DNA of 64,000 nucleotides from Torymus aiolomorphi (GCA_036365515.1 CM070873.1:76038529-76102528), one strand, 5' to 3'. Shown: positions 23,380-35,114, counted from the first letter of the stretch. Numbers and translations: made by a program. Notes: generated by a model not told the origin, from the letters alone.

Positions 23380-24640
23380 TATATACAAACCAAGATTTTA
23401 TTCAATAATACCCCGGAACCTAACCTCCAAATTTCTATCTTTCTGCTTTCCTATTCCTGGCAGTTCAATACTGCTCTCCTCATTCCTAATATTTAACAAG
23501 TTATTTATATATTTTGTTCTCTTTAATGTGAAGAGCTCCTGTAGATGACCACACATTCGTAGGATTGTACTCTTCTCGAGGGCAGCTGGCGCAGCTAAGT
23601 ACAATTTTTCAAGGGGAACACCGAGGGTAATACGACGGGGAAGCGACAGCGATGGTGCAGTTGAAAGAAGTTTATGATCCTACGATCGACTCGAGTAAGT
23701 ACTTCGCTTTGAACCACGATTTTATTCAAAAGTATACCGGAACCTAACCTCCAAATTTCCATCTCTCTGCTTCTCTATTCCTGGCAGTTCGATACTGCTC
23801 TCCTCATTCCTAATATTTAACAAGTTATTAATATATTTTATTCTGCCTAAGGCGAAGAGCTCTTGCAGATGACCAGACATTCATAGGATTGTATTCTCCT
23901 AGACGGCGGCCGGCGCAGCTACAATTTTCCAAGGTGAATATCGAGGGTAATACGATGGGAAAGCGATGGCGATGATGCAGTTATATGAAGCCTACGATCC
24001 TATGATCGACTAGAGTAAGTACTTTAAATACTTCGCTTTGAACCGAGATTTTATTCACTAGAATACCGGAACCCAACCTCCAAATATCCATCTCTCTGCT
24101 TCCCTATCCTGGCAGTTCGATACTGCTCTCCTCATTCTTAATATTTAAAAAGTTATTAATATATTTTATTCTACCTAAGGCGAAGAGCTCCTGCGGATGG
24201 CCACACATTCATAGGATTGTTCTCTCATCAAGGGCGACCGGCGCAGTTACAATTTTCAAGGGGAACACCGAGGGTAATATGAGGGGGAAGGAACGACGAT
24301 GGTGCAGTTCGATAAAGTCTACGATCTTATGATCGACTCTAGTAAGTACTTCGTTTTAGATGAGATTTTATTTAATAGTATGGCCGAACACAATCTCCAA
24401 ATTTCAACCTCCCTGCTCCCCTATTCCTGGCAGTTCAATACTGCCCTCCTCATCCCTAATGATTGAGAAGTTATTTATATATTTTGTTCTGTCTAAGGCG
24501 AAGAGTTCCTACAATTTTCCAAAAACACCGAGGGTAATACGATGGGAATGTGACGGCGATGGTACCGTCAAGTGTAACTCGCTTTCCTGCAACAGATTCG
24601 ACTTATTACCTCCCTTCATGAAAAAGCTTAGCTGATTATC
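23380..24640. repeat. ~325-bp tandem repeat array 2
   Basis: Same family as 18940-20130. GAGTAAGT-type marks near 23693, 24012 and 24341 give spacings of about 320 and 328 bp. Units keep TTCCTGGCAGTTCGATACTG and GCGAAGAGCTCCTG. The minus-strand frame (HLQELF...RIKYINNLLNIRNEE type) stays open in two units and is stopped in a third by a short deletion in the CCTATTCCTGG motif. Confidence 0.7.
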
Positions 24641-24947
24641 CCCTGATAATCGATGAAAATCATGTGAAATCATGCTCAAGCGTCAGCTAATTATCAGCTG
24701 ATTTCAGTTTGTTTTATTATTAATAATTATTTATTATTGTAAACTGTTATTATGAGTATTTAAATCGCGCCTGATGCGCCGACGGCGTCGATGGTTGCAT
24801 CTGCTTGTGCCTATCGTTGGGGATGGCCGGCCTCCTGCTAGCTACTACTGCCATTGCCCGTTGCTATTGCGCTGTACGCGCCGACGACGATGCCGATCTT
24901 CGGCTTCCGGTTTCCTCCTGCCTTGTGCGGCGCCGGAAATCCCTCTT

Positions 24948-25069
<122 letters not shown>

Positions 25070-25164
25070 GTGAATGAGAGATTTGGCTACGTTATAAGTG
25101 TGCGAGAACGACGGCCTTGACGGAGAGAGTCCTCCAACGAGGATATAGCCGTACTGACTATTCC

Positions 25165-25860
25165 CTCGACACAAATGCTGGAGTTATAATTTTGCATGGA
25201 TTCATTTAATACTGCAGGAATCGATTTCTATATCGATCTACAATTAAATATATGTTTATGATATTGCATGTTATCGTAAACTACTGCAGTAATTGAAACT
25301 TTCTTTATTAAATTATTATCAAAGATCGTTTTGCATATGCTATAATATTGTATGATTTTATTCAATACAACAGTAATTGATGATTTCTTTATTAATTAAT
25401 AATTATTATAATTTTCTATGATATAATTTATTCCGCAGCAAATTCAAAAGTAGATCATTCCTTTATTGATTTGCAACACATAATTTTTGTATACCTACAT
25501 GTGCTTGTTATTTTATATGGAAATATTCTTTTAAATCTGCAATCAAATGCTATAGTTATAATTATGCATGATTTAATTTAATACTGCAGGAATTTATTTC
25601 CATATCGATCTTCAATGAAATGTTATGTTTATGATATTGCATGATATCGTAAAATACTGCAGTAGTTGATAATTTCTTTATGAATTTATTATCAAAGATC
25701 GTTTTGCATGTGCTATAATATTGCATGATTTTCTTCAAGACAATTACAGTAATTGATGATTTCTTTATTCCAATTAATAATTATCATAATTTTGTATGAT
25801 ATTTAATCTGCAACCAATTCAGCATTAGATCATATTTTTATTGATTTTTTGCAATAAAAA
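25165..25860. repeat. AT-rich satellite, ~360-bp period, array 2
   Basis: Motifs TTATAATTTTGCATGGATT near 25185 and TTATAATTATGCATGATTT near 25555 are about 367 bp apart, with ATTGCATG blocks between, matching 20400-21640. Confidence 0.65.
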
Positions 25861-25861
25861 T

Positions 25862-26190
25862 CTGAGCGGAGAGCAACTCCCGTCTACGGGAGACTATAGA
25901 GTGGCCGGTCAGAATTACACGTTATTGGCGCCTCCAAGCTTTGGGCTAATACCCCCTATTTCGCTTAAGAAAAAAGAAAAACTAATACATAAATGGGCAT
26001 AACAGTACTTCTAAGCTCCCCGTTTACGGGAAAGCCCAAAATGATCCATGATACGCAACTCTCATCGTGCGCCGCATGCTTTCGTTAGAGCGCAAATAAT
26101 CTACGCGAGTCGCTCTGCTCTGTCGACCTGAGCGGGGAGCGACTCTCGTATAGACTGTCCGATAAGAATTATACCTTATTTGTGCCCTCA
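25862..26190. repeat. Palindrome-bearing repeat units
   Basis: Two units with GAGCGGAGAGCAACTCCCGT and CTACGCGAGTCGCTCTGC/GGAGCGACTCTCG, the same family as in 11.4-18.5 kb. Such units therefore lie on both outer sides of the two tandem-array composites. Confidence 0.55.
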
Positions 26191-26812
26191 AACTCTGAGT
26201 TCATGGCGTTATTGGGACTCCATAGCCAGCCGTTTTTCCTCCCGGGCAACCTTGGCAGCGCGCTGCTCCTCCCTCTATTGAACGAGGTGGACGCTTTTTC
26301 GCAAGCATCCAGGCCCATGGTACCAGGCAGCACTCTGCACTAAAGTGCAGTCAGAGAGCCATTGAGGCGAGCGAATCGCGCACTCTCCCTAATCTGCCAA
26401 GGGGGATGACCATCTTCAGGATATGATAAGTGGGCGGAGGATGTTGAGGAATGGCGTGGCGTGGTGGTCGGCGCTGCGGCTCCTGGTGGCGTGACGTAGA
26501 ACCCCGCGTATCGACTTCGCTACGCCGAGCTCGTGGTGTTCCACCTTCTGGAGGTAATCAGCAAGTAATCGAATTACTGATTACTATGCTGAAAAAATTT
26601 CTCATGACATTTTCATGAGTTTTGGCGCCACCTGTGGACTGTGAGTCTAATTTTTGCACTACGTTTGGTAGTGATGACTCATAACGCAAGAGGCGCCACA
26701 TGTCAATTCTTTTTTTTTTAGTGACATATTTCGGTCGGTAAAACAGGTAGACCTAACCTCAATCAGTTGTTTCTTTCCACTAAGGCATCCCCTTGTATTC
26801 CACTAAGGCATC
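26191..26812. other. Unassigned, ending in a GGGGATGCCTTAG-type terminus
   Basis: GC-richer sequence without ORF evidence. It ends with two successive copies of CCACTAAGGCATCCCC (26778-26793 and 26800-26815), the reversed end of the hairpin element, preceded by TTTCGGTCGGTAAAACAG, which echoes TTACCGACCGA at the other ends. Possibly a third, truncated relative. Confidence 0.4.
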
Positions 26813-26813
26813 C

Positions 26814-26847
<34 letters not shown>

Positions 26848-26850
<3 letters not shown>

Positions 26851-27220
26851 TCGTTCTTGTACTTTTCGGTCATAACCGGTCGCAGGGGGTCAACCGTTTT
26901 CTTTGCTGATTTTTCCTGTAAAAGTACATATAAAAAAAATGCATTTCGAAAAATCGTCAAAAAATGGCTATTTTCGAAAAATACTGTGTGGCTCGTTTTT
27001 TGATCGATTTGAATGATTCAAGAACGAATTTTTTTGCTATTTTGTCAAATTTAAAAAAACAAATTTGTGGAATATAAATAATGCAACGAAATTTTTACAC
27101 AAAGGAAAACGTGAATCTAAATATTTTTGTTTTTAAGGTTATCTTTCAACCTTTGTAGTTCCTCGAGTTTTATAGATATTGAGATCGGACAGGACCTATT
27201 TTCTTCCTCTTAAAAAGGCG
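26848..27220 (+). repeat. Dispersed repeat bordered by (TA)n, copy 2
   Basis: Starts GATCGTTCTTGTACTTTTCGG after a (TA)n tract (26816-26845) and ends AAAAAGGCGTTTCATTATAT at another (TA)n. It lacks the GTGACAAAGCCCCAATATTAG segment present in copy 3. Confidence 0.7.
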
Positions 27221-27244
27221 TTTCATTATATATATATATATATA

Positions 27245-27675
27245 GATCGTTCTTGTACTTTTCGGTCATAACCGGTCGCAGGGGGTCAACCGTTTTCTTT
27301 GCTGATTTTTCCTGTAAAAGTACATATAAAAAAAGTGACAAAGCCCCAATATTAGCCCCCCATATCCAATATTGAGACAGCTACACTGTGCTGCATTTCG
27401 AAAAATCGTCAAAAAATGGCTATTTTCGAAAAATACTGTGCGGCTCGTTTTTTGATCGATTTAAATGATTCAAGAACGAATTTTTTTGCTATTTTGTCAA
27501 ATTTAAAAAAAAAATTTGTGGAATATAAATAGTGCAACGAAATTTTTACACAAAGGAAAACGAGAATCTAAATATTTTTGTTTTTAAGGTTATCTTTCAA
27601 CCTTTGTAGTTCCTCGAGTTTTATAGATATTGAGATCGGACAGGACCTATTTTCTTCCTCTTAAAAAGGCGTTTC

Positions 27676-27680
<5 letters not shown>
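27245..27680 (+). repeat. Dispersed repeat bordered by (TA)n, copy 3
   Basis: Tandem neighbour of copy 2, sharing the same start and end and flanked by (TA)n on both sides (27225-27243; 27679-27720). The two are probably a tandem duplication mediated by the microsatellite. Confidence 0.7.
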
Positions 27681-27724
<44 letters not shown>

Positions 27725-27734
27725 CCCTATATAT

Positions 27735-28848
27735 AGTTGTAAGGCTCAAAATAGGTACCTACCTCCTCCACCTCACTCCACCCACACCACTTCCCATCCA
27801 CTTTTTATCGTGAAATTCTTTCAAGTTTTACGTTATTTTGAAGGGTGTCTGCCCCTCCCCCCGCCGCACACACTGTCCCATTCCTCGCCACACGTCCCAC
27901 CCCCACTCCCCGCCACTCCTTCCACCCCCTCCCCCCTCTCAACTCTCCTTCACCCGCTCCACCACCCTCCACGTCCCCTCCACGCCCCCTCCAGCGACCC
28001 CTCCATACCGAATCCATTCTTGATATTATGCTAAAAATTTTATATAATGTGTTTCTGGATCCGCTGGTAATGAATCAGAAATCAGATTTTGAAAATTCAA
28101 AATGGCGGATCGATGATGGTGGCCAAATATTGAAATATTACTGTATCTTACTGAAAAATGTACGTACAGGATTTCTGGACTCGATAATTATGAATCTGAA
28201 CTCAGATTTTCAGAATTAAAGTGGCGGATCGAAGATGGATGCTAAATATTCAAATATTACTGGATTTTGCCAATAACTGTATACTGTAGGTTTCCGGATT
28301 CGCTGATTAGGAATCTGAACTCATATTTTGAGAATTCAAAATGGCGGATCTAAGATGGTAGCCATATATTCAAATATTACTGGAATTTGATGAAAATGGT
28401 ATATACGCAGTTTCTGGATTCGCTGATTACGAATCTGAACTCATATTTTGTCAAATCAAAATGGCGGCCAAATATTGAAATATTACTGAATTTAGCAATT
28501 GTGTATGGAGGATTTCTGGATTCGCATGATGACGAATCTGAATTCAGATTATGAAAATTCAAGATGTCTGCCAAATATTGAAATATTTCTAGATTTTGCT
28601 TAAAATTGTATATAGGATTTTACTGGATTCGCTGATTACGAATCTGAACATATATTTTGATAATTCAAAATGGCGGATCGATGATGGCTGCCAAATATGG
28701 AAATTTTACTCGAGTTTGCTAAAAATTGTATGTAGGGGGTTTCCGGACTCGCTGATTAGGAATCTGAACTCTGATTTTGTAAATACAAAATGGGGGCCAA
28801 AAATTAAAATATTACTGGATTTTGCTGAAAATTGTATATAGGGGGTAT
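27735..28848. repeat. C-rich segment plus 105-125-bp minisatellite, array 1
   Basis: A GTAAGGCTCAAAATAGGTACC start is followed by a pyrimidine/C-rich segment (27760-28010) and then about eight imperfect units marked by GATTCGCTGATTACGAATCTG and AAAATGGCGGATCGA. Longer units translate to a 40-residue repeat (NSKWRIDDGCQILKYY, then LLKIVYRGFLDSLI). An inverse copy of the whole arrangement lies at 39125-40860. Confidence 0.7.
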
Positions 28849-29486
28849 TGTTACGTGTTTTCACAACTATAACGGGTGAAGGGTTGTAGCTTTCTGTGCT
28901 GTTCCAGTGATGGAACAGTGCAATGAAATACAAGGCTCGTATATAATGGAATTGTATATTTATTAAATACTTAATACGAGAGAGAGATAACAAGTCCTAC
29001 TCGCGGCGCGGTTGCTTGTAATTGTAGTCTTCTTCGTGGATCGCTGGTGCACAGCTTCCTCGCTCATCCTTCTTGACTCGTTCCTGGATGGTCTTGTTCT
29101 CTTTGACTGTTTCCCCCGTCTGCCTGCCTAACTGTATTTATATAGGCATCGAAGTGTCTGTGGGCGGGAGTTGATCGCTAACCTTTCGATTGCCAATCGA
29201 GCCATCGTGCCAGCTTTTCGATGCTGTGCTACATGCGCCCGGATTTCGTCATCTGGTTCTTGAGTCTGACGTGCTGTTGACTTGCAGCGGCAGTTCGAAA
29301 TTCGTCGTCTTACGATTTGCTGACGTGCCTTTCGCTCTCGTCCACGCGCCTGGATTCCGAGAGCATCTACTTCTTGCGCTGCTGACTTGCATCAGCTATA
29401 ATTCGAGGTTTGATGTCCTGCGAGCTGCTGACGTGCAGCTCACCTTTGACCGCGTGCTTAAGCTCTAGGAGCTTCTATCCATAACA
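28849..29486 (-). mobile_element. Solo-like Gypsy LTR, 638 bp
   Basis: Minus orientation: starts TGTTATGGATAGAAGC at 29486 and ends CACGTAACA at 28849, giving TG...CA ends. It is collinear with the LTRs at 41214-41816 and 62461-63075 but has the complete 5' end that both lack. No clear target duplication is seen. The bases just upstream (minus strand) read GCGGCCCTCAGACG, resembling sequence near 50487 downstream of the first Gypsy copy, so it may be a 3' LTR with a little internal sequence. Confidence 0.75.
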
Positions 29487-30339
29487 CGTCTGAGGGCCGC
29501 AACGTCGGTCTCCTAGTTGATGTCCAAAGCCCAAGCCCCCAAAAAAAAATCTTGCTGTGTTCTGGGTTGGGGGCTGGCCTCCTTGAAAGATGGGCCAAAG
29601 TTTCTGCATTTCTCCTCATCGAGCGGTTGCTGAGGTTGCTTAGGTTGGCAGGAGTTTTTTCTTTTATTTATCCTCATCGAGCGGTTGCTGAGGTTGCTTA
29701 GGTTGGCTGTTGTTGTTGCGGAGCGGTTTACAATTGTTTTCTAGCTAGTGTTCTTTGTGTATTTGTTACAAATTAAGTATAGAGAAAAATGTTTTTGTGA
29801 GTAATGTACTGTTCATGTTTGTGTACCTAATAATTACAAAACTAATAATCTATATTCATCTCTCTTTTTATAAATACAATAAATTAAGTTACATAAGATA
29901 CAAGGTTGTAATTGACTTGTGTTCTTTTTCTCTTCTTGCTAAGAACATATGGACTGCGTACTGTCGAATATCCGCCGTCCCCGAGCTGGGTAGGGACGGT
30001 CCTGTAGGCCTAGTTCGTGCAGATGCGGAATGCTAAATACTCGCCCTCCTGCTGTTGAATAGCGTACGACTGGACCCTGGGGTTGTTGAGCCGATGTTCA
30101 TGTGTCTGTAAAAATATCTCTATTGATTAGATCCTCTTTTTAGCCACAGTTTCCTAATGATTGCATCTATAATCGCGATTATCGAGAGTCCAATCAAAAT
30201 ACTAAGGAGTATAAAGGTCATAAGGTTAACATTAATTATATATTGTTTTTATAATGGTTAAAATAATCCTCTCACGTGTCCTTATGGTCCTTCCTCGCTT
30301 TCGGCTACGCTTAGGTTGCTTCTCTGCATTCTATACTAC
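29487..30339. other. Unassigned, with a short direct duplication
   Basis: A block containing CTCATCGAGCGGTTGCTGAG and GTTGCTTAGGTTGGC occurs twice (about 29612-29649 and 29669-29708). No gene was recognised. Confidence 0.4.
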
Positions 30340-30740
30340 ATTTTCTCAATAAGGGCTGAAATTGTCCCTTTACCTACCCTTTGGGTCGTTTTGTACCTCT
30401 AGCTGTGATAGGACGTTCCCTGGCACGTAATTCCAACTTACTTTGATAAGAGCTGAAATCGTCCCTTTACATGCCCTTTGGGTCCTTTGTTGCCTCTAGC
30501 TGTGCTAACGGCGTTCCCTGGCACGTAATTCCAACTTTCCTTGATAAGAGCTAAAATCATCCCTTTACATGCCCTTTCGGTGGTTCGTGTCTTTTAGGGC
30601 ATTCTCTGGCACGTAATTCCAAATTTTCTTGACAAGGGCTAAACGTCCCTTTACATGCCCTGTAGGTCGTATCGTGCCGCTAGCTGTGCTTAGGGCATTC
30701 ACCGGAACTTAGAACTAAATTTTTTTGATAAGGGCTAAAA
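30340..30740. repeat. ~100-bp tandem repeat, four units
   Basis: Units are marked by CCCTTTACATGCCCTTTGGG and CTGGCACGTAATTCCAA, near 30348, 30446, 30548 and 30630. Noncoding. Confidence 0.7.
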
Positions 30741-30949
30741 TTGTTCTTCTGTAGAAGAAATCCCTTATCAAGGTCCAATCGACCTTTGTCATATTAGGTG
30801 TGCCTAGTAGCATTGGATGGACGTAGGATGCTGCTGTCTCTTCTGAAGATCGAGCAACTTGATTCGTACTTAGCAACGTTTTGCAGGTGATCTGGTCGAT
30901 CAAAGTGCCCCTGTCTGCAGGTGATGTGGCCGATTTTGAAGTTGTGCAA

Positions 30950-31110
30950 GCGTGTGCGTGCATTCCATTGACGAAATCGGTGTGAGCGCTGCGTGCTTGT
31001 GTGCGTATATTCCAATGCTAAAGCATGGAGCGCACATGTGTGCGTGCATTCCATTGACGAAATCGGTGTGAGCGCTGCGCGCGCATGTGTACATGTATTC
31101 CACTGCTGAG
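30950..31110. repeat. ~84-bp tandem duplication
   Basis: CCATTGACGAAATCGGTGTG and AGCGCTGCG occur twice, near 30964 and 31048. Three overlapping minus-strand ORFs here are consequences of the repeat. Confidence 0.6.
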
Positions 31111-31640
31111 CTCGGTGTCATTCACGCCTTCGCTTCGTGATCACCTACGCTGCTCCTTTATATGTATATAATTAGTCTACGGCGCTTTCTTGTGTGCGTT
31201 TTCGTGCATGTGATGATACCATAAGCACTTGTATGCAGTGTGCAGATCCGGACCACGTTCTTTTTTTCTTCTAGTTCGCTATAGTTTATTCTTTTTCGTT
31301 TATTCTTTTTTTTTATTTGTTGCTGTTTTTTTTGCATATGATTCTGTCTTCCCTAATACTTAAATACATGATGATTTGTCCATTTTCTCATATAAAATTT
31401 TCTTTTAGGTAGTATATATAGTTTGCTATTGATTTTTCGTATTGGAACCTTATTTTCCTAATTTAATTTCTTTTTTTTTCTGATATCATCTATGTTTGAT
31501 AATCTAAAACCTTACTGATATTTATTTTATAAAAAAAATGCGAGATTAACAAATTAGAGTTGTTATTTTTTTTTTTTTATATTATTATTTAAATATTTCC
31601 ATAAGCAAAAAATATTTCTCATTAAAAATATTACTTATGT
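31111..31640. other. T/A-rich stretch, nothing recognised
   Basis: Long poly(T)-type runs and no credible ORF. Confidence 0.5.
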
Positions 31641-31842
31641 CGACTGCAATTTACTATCAACTGATAAGAATTTTTCCATCGGCCTTACAGTCTTACAAAT
31701 TAAATTAAAATAATTAATATTTATGGAAGTCAGATTGCCCTTGTTTATAATCACCCCCGCAGAATCTGAAATAAAAACTTAATTAAAACCTGGAAAAAAC
31801 TTTGTTAGCAAAGGACGATCTGACTGCCCCCCACCACCAAAT

Positions 31843-31885
31843 TGCCAAACGTTTCGAACCCGCTCCGGCTCCTCCTCAGGGACTG
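31843..31885 (-). ncRNA. Hammerhead-like ribozyme core, third family
   Basis: Minus strand: CTGAGGA, a stem from GAGCC and GGGTTC (with G-U pair and one extra G at the base), GAAAC, GTT. The CUGANGA...GAAA order is kept although every stem base differs from the other two families. Stem I is weaker here. Confidence 0.45.
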
Positions 31886-31987
31886 AAATGAAACTCGCGA
31901 TACACCTTCTTATATACCCCCATACCCTCTTCTTTTCTCTTACTCCCACCACCATCCACTTCCCTCTCTTCAACTTTCCATTCCCAC

Positions 31988-32326
31988 TTAAATTAACAAA
32001 GAATGATAAATGTTATCTAATTTACTTGACTCTATCATTAAATTTACATTATTCCGATTTCTTAGAATGTGAATACTTTCAAGGCTTTCCCTCTTATATT
32101 TATTCTTAATCCCTTGTTCCAAAATATCCACACTCCCAAAATCGAAAGAATGCAGACTATTTAAACAATGTTCTTTCAAACCCGATGTACCACTTGAGCT
32201 GCGTAAACTATATTGATGTTCATACACTCTCTTTTTCAAATATCTACCCGTTTGACTAATATAATAACGATTACAATCCCTACAATTAATTTTATAAACT
32301 ACTCCCGATTTTAAACGAATTTAGTA
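31988..32326 (-). pseudogene. GIY-YIG endonuclease remnant of a Penelope-like element
   Basis: The minus frame reads VVYKINCRDCNRYYIS, then QTGRYLKKRVYEHQ, before about 60 less conserved residues. Tyr...Cys-x2-Cys...Tyr-x2-GlnThr-Gly-Arg followed by a basic helix is the usual form of the Penelope endonuclease (GIY-YIG fold with a CCHH-like insert). In complete elements this domain nicks the target for priming. The fragment is cut off near 32326, next to the oppositely oriented RT remnant. Confidence 0.65.
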
Positions 32327-32335
32327 ATGTAAAAA

Positions 32336-32596
32336 TTGGAAAGTGTTGCTTTGTCTAAGTTGGTTTTTCAGCCAATTATTTTTAAAAGATATGTTGATGA
32401 CATTTTTGCAATTGTACCTGAATGTTTTGTGGATGAAATAGTGGATGTGTTTAATTCTATCCATGATAGAATTAAATTCACAAAAGAAGTTGAGAAAGAT
32501 AATCAATTGAGTTTTTTAGATATTAAAGTCATTAGAGTTAATAATAATAGGATAAAATTATATGGTAAGACCGATGGAAAAATTCTTATCAGTTGA
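32336..32596 (+). pseudogene. Reverse transcriptase remnant of a Penelope-like element
   Basis: An 86-residue frame holds KRYVDDIFAIV (RT motif C with YVDD) and LSFLDIKVIRV, the block after the catalytic core in Penelope-type RTs. Motifs A and B are missing, so it is a fragment. It ends in sequence repeated in inverse at 31655-31690. Confidence 0.7.
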
Positions 32597-32779
32597 TAAA
32601 AAATATTTCTCGCAATGATAATTTCTCATAGTCATATTATATCCTATACTAATTTAATATTTATATGCGAATTTGGCCATCCCTGTACTCATTCATTAAT
32701 ATAGATCCGCGGAAAATTTATGATAAACGTGTGTTAGTGTCTGATCATGCGGTAGGATGTCTCGCCTTTGCATTGACGT

Positions 32780-33255
32780 TTCCTTTTTCAACTGCTGATG
32801 CGTTGTTTTATAGCTATTTTCTTCGAGTGTTTAGCCAGTGCTTCCTCTGGGTCAGTTGAAAACACACACTTATCGTGTGCTGCTCCAATTATTAGTCTTG
32901 TTATTTCTTTTTGATTCTCCCTAAGTTTTTTATTTATTGCTCTTGTGGGTGCGCAAAGTTTTCTTGGTACGACAGACATAGTTAATATATATATAAAATA
33001 AAAACAAAAGGTAAATCGTTTGTACATAATCTCTTAAAGATCTGCCAATAATTTCTAAAGCATTTTTTGGTATCATAGATGCTTCATCCCAGATTATGAC
33101 TTCCGTTTCTCTTAATTTCTTTTTATCTGATTCTAATTTAAAAAAAAATATTTTCAATACTATTTAAATCTAATGGCAATCTAAAGGTTCTATAAGTAGT
33201 CATTCCTTTGGGTAAGAAAATAGACGCTATACCAGTCCAAGCCATTGATATAATA
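32780..33255 (-). pseudogene. Helitron/PIF1-type helicase remnant
   Basis: The minus strand reads AWTGIASIFLPKGMTTYRTF then RLPLDLNSIENI; after a frameshift in a T-run the next frame gives EVIIWDEASMIPKNALEIIG and RSLRD. WDEAS is the Walker B region of PIF1-family helicases, and the sequence following it is typical of helicases from Helitron transposons. Walker A would lie further upstream on the minus strand and was not found. Downstream the frame enters a short TA-rich tract and then RKLCAPTRAINKKLREN, which I do not recognise. Definitely broken. Confidence 0.6.
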
Positions 33256-34440
33256 TTTTTTCCTTTTGATAGAAAATAATAAATTAAAGTTTTATATACA
33301 AATGTTTTTCAAATCAATATACATGATCAAAAAATTAGCTTTTTGAAAATAAAAAATAAGGGTTGCAACCCTTAGGGTCAAAATTTCTTCAGTTATCTTT
33401 GTTTTTTTATAAGAAGTAATTTCTATTTTGTTTTACTCTGAAATACGCAGTAGAAGCCGAGATATATTTAAAAAACCGTTTTTGGGGGTTATCTTTAGGG
33501 GTGGTTTTCACCCCCTAAATATGTTTTTCCGCAGATAAGAAAAAACACGTGTCTCATATTTTTTCATGATGTACAACGTGTATCGAAATTTTTGAAATCG
33601 GTGAGTTCGGGTTCGATACCCTTCCTTGTTAGTGCTTGATTATTTGTATTCATAAGTGAATTTAGAACTAAAAATTTAATGTATTGTGTATGTGAAGATA
33701 TATGTCTGAAAAGTGTAAGTGTAATTATAATACAAGCGTGCAGTGACAGTTTTGTTTAAATTTGAAAAGTAGTTTCAGTTCAAGATGGGAATGCTGTATG
33801 AAAATTAATACTGAAAAACATGTGCATTGGCAAGATTGACTTAAGTATTTTAAAGAAGAGGCAGTAAAAATTTTTCTCGCATAAAAATAAATACATTTTT
33901 TTTCTAGGAAAGATGAAAGTGACATATTAAGTCTAACTCACTATAGGATTATAATTAAATTCAGAAGATTAGTGAATTCCAATAAGTGTCAAGATGTATC
34001 TATATACATAAAAGCGACAAGCCTGCTCACAAGAATACAGGCTTAATTCAAGATCTATTTAATATTTAATATGCGTAATCAAGTGATCATTGAAAAAATG
34101 AGCTTATCGGCTTTTATGTACTTATGTACTTTTGTCTATGACAGTGATATTCTACATTTATCTTAGTATTATAAATAATAATCTAACTCAGTACAGTGTG
34201 TTAAAAAGTGATTCAACAGTGGATGAATCAAAAGTACAAAAGGACAGATTGAGCAGTAAATTTTAATGGAACGAATGCTGCTAGCTTAACAATAACTTTT
34301 AATCGAACGGATGCATGCAAGGTTATAGAGCTTCTGTTTTAACCATTTTACATGAGAGAACAGATAACAGATATACACCAAAATGAGTTCCAAGAAGAAA
34401 AAGAATGGAGATAAAATGGCTGATTATTTTTGGAGTTTTA
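33256..34440. other. AT-rich stretch, nothing recognised
   Basis: No ORF over 66 codons. A lone B-box-like GGTTCGATACC occurs at about 33609-33619 without a matching A box. Confidence 0.45.
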
Positions 34441-34444
34441 TGGT

Positions 34445-34840
34445 ATTTTTCTTTGCAGGCTTATTTCTCAAAATGTCATTTTTTAAGGTTTGTCGTAACT
34501 TTTCTCTGAGACCGGTCGATGAATTTTCATGAGACAAAGTGCAAATTGTTCCTAATTTATGTAGTTATGGGCGTAAGAGTTGCAATTTTAACGTTTTCAT
34601 GTATAAGCATTTTTTTCATGGCAAAAATCCTAAAAATTAAAAAAAATGCAAAAAATTATTGCAAAAAAATCAGTTTTTGCCGTGAAAAAAATACTTATAC
34701 ATAAAAACCTTAAAATTGCAACTCTTACGGCCATAACTACATACATTAGGAACAATTTGCACTTTGTCCCATGAAAATCCATCATGTGGTCTCAGAGAAA
34801 GGTTACGACAACCTTTTTTTCTTCAAAATGCTATAACTGA
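34445..34840. repeat. Foldback repeat, ~180-bp arms
   Basis: Left arm marks AAAGTGCAAATTGTTCCTAA and GTAAGAGTTGCAATTTTAA are answered by TTAGGAACAATTTGCACTTT and TTAAAATTGCAACTCTTACG about 200 bp later. The centre (34620-34665) is A-rich. No TIR-type end or target duplication could be fixed. Confidence 0.7.
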
Positions 34841-35114
34841 GGATAAAATGAGTTTAAGGACCTCTACCTTGGCTCATTTTATTCAAAATAAGTTATATTT
34901 ACAATATATTTTGATTATTTTATTATAATAATAATTTTTATCATTTTTTTAGGTAATTTTGGCCAGAAAGGCTTATAGATATAAGACCGCCTTAAATAAT
35001 ATCATGAAACATTTATTTTTTCTTTTAAATTCTATAATTAATTATTTTATGAAGCTAATGGCCATATCTAACAGTGAAAGGTGATTTTTTTTTTAAAATT
35101 AAAAAATAAAAAAC

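Larger units (their letters stand above)
31655..32600. mobile_element. Decayed Penelope-like element with inverted fragments
   Basis: Contains a hammerhead-like core (minus), a GIY-YIG endonuclease remnant (minus) and an RT remnant (plus). The ends carry an inverted match of about 35 bp: 31655-31690 answers 32563-32600 (CAACTGATAAGAATTTTTCC). Minus-strand endonuclease followed by plus-strand RT is the same layout as the larger element at 35037-38966, but the sequences differ, so this is another family or an old copy. Confidence 0.6.

Noticed and set aside
27805..28034. Pro/Ser/His-rich and Gly/Arg-rich ORFs
   Set aside because: Low-complexity C-rich segment of the minisatellite element.
33600..33625. 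Possible tRNA T-arm (GGTTCGATACC)
   Set aside because: No A box or acceptor stem at the proper distance.
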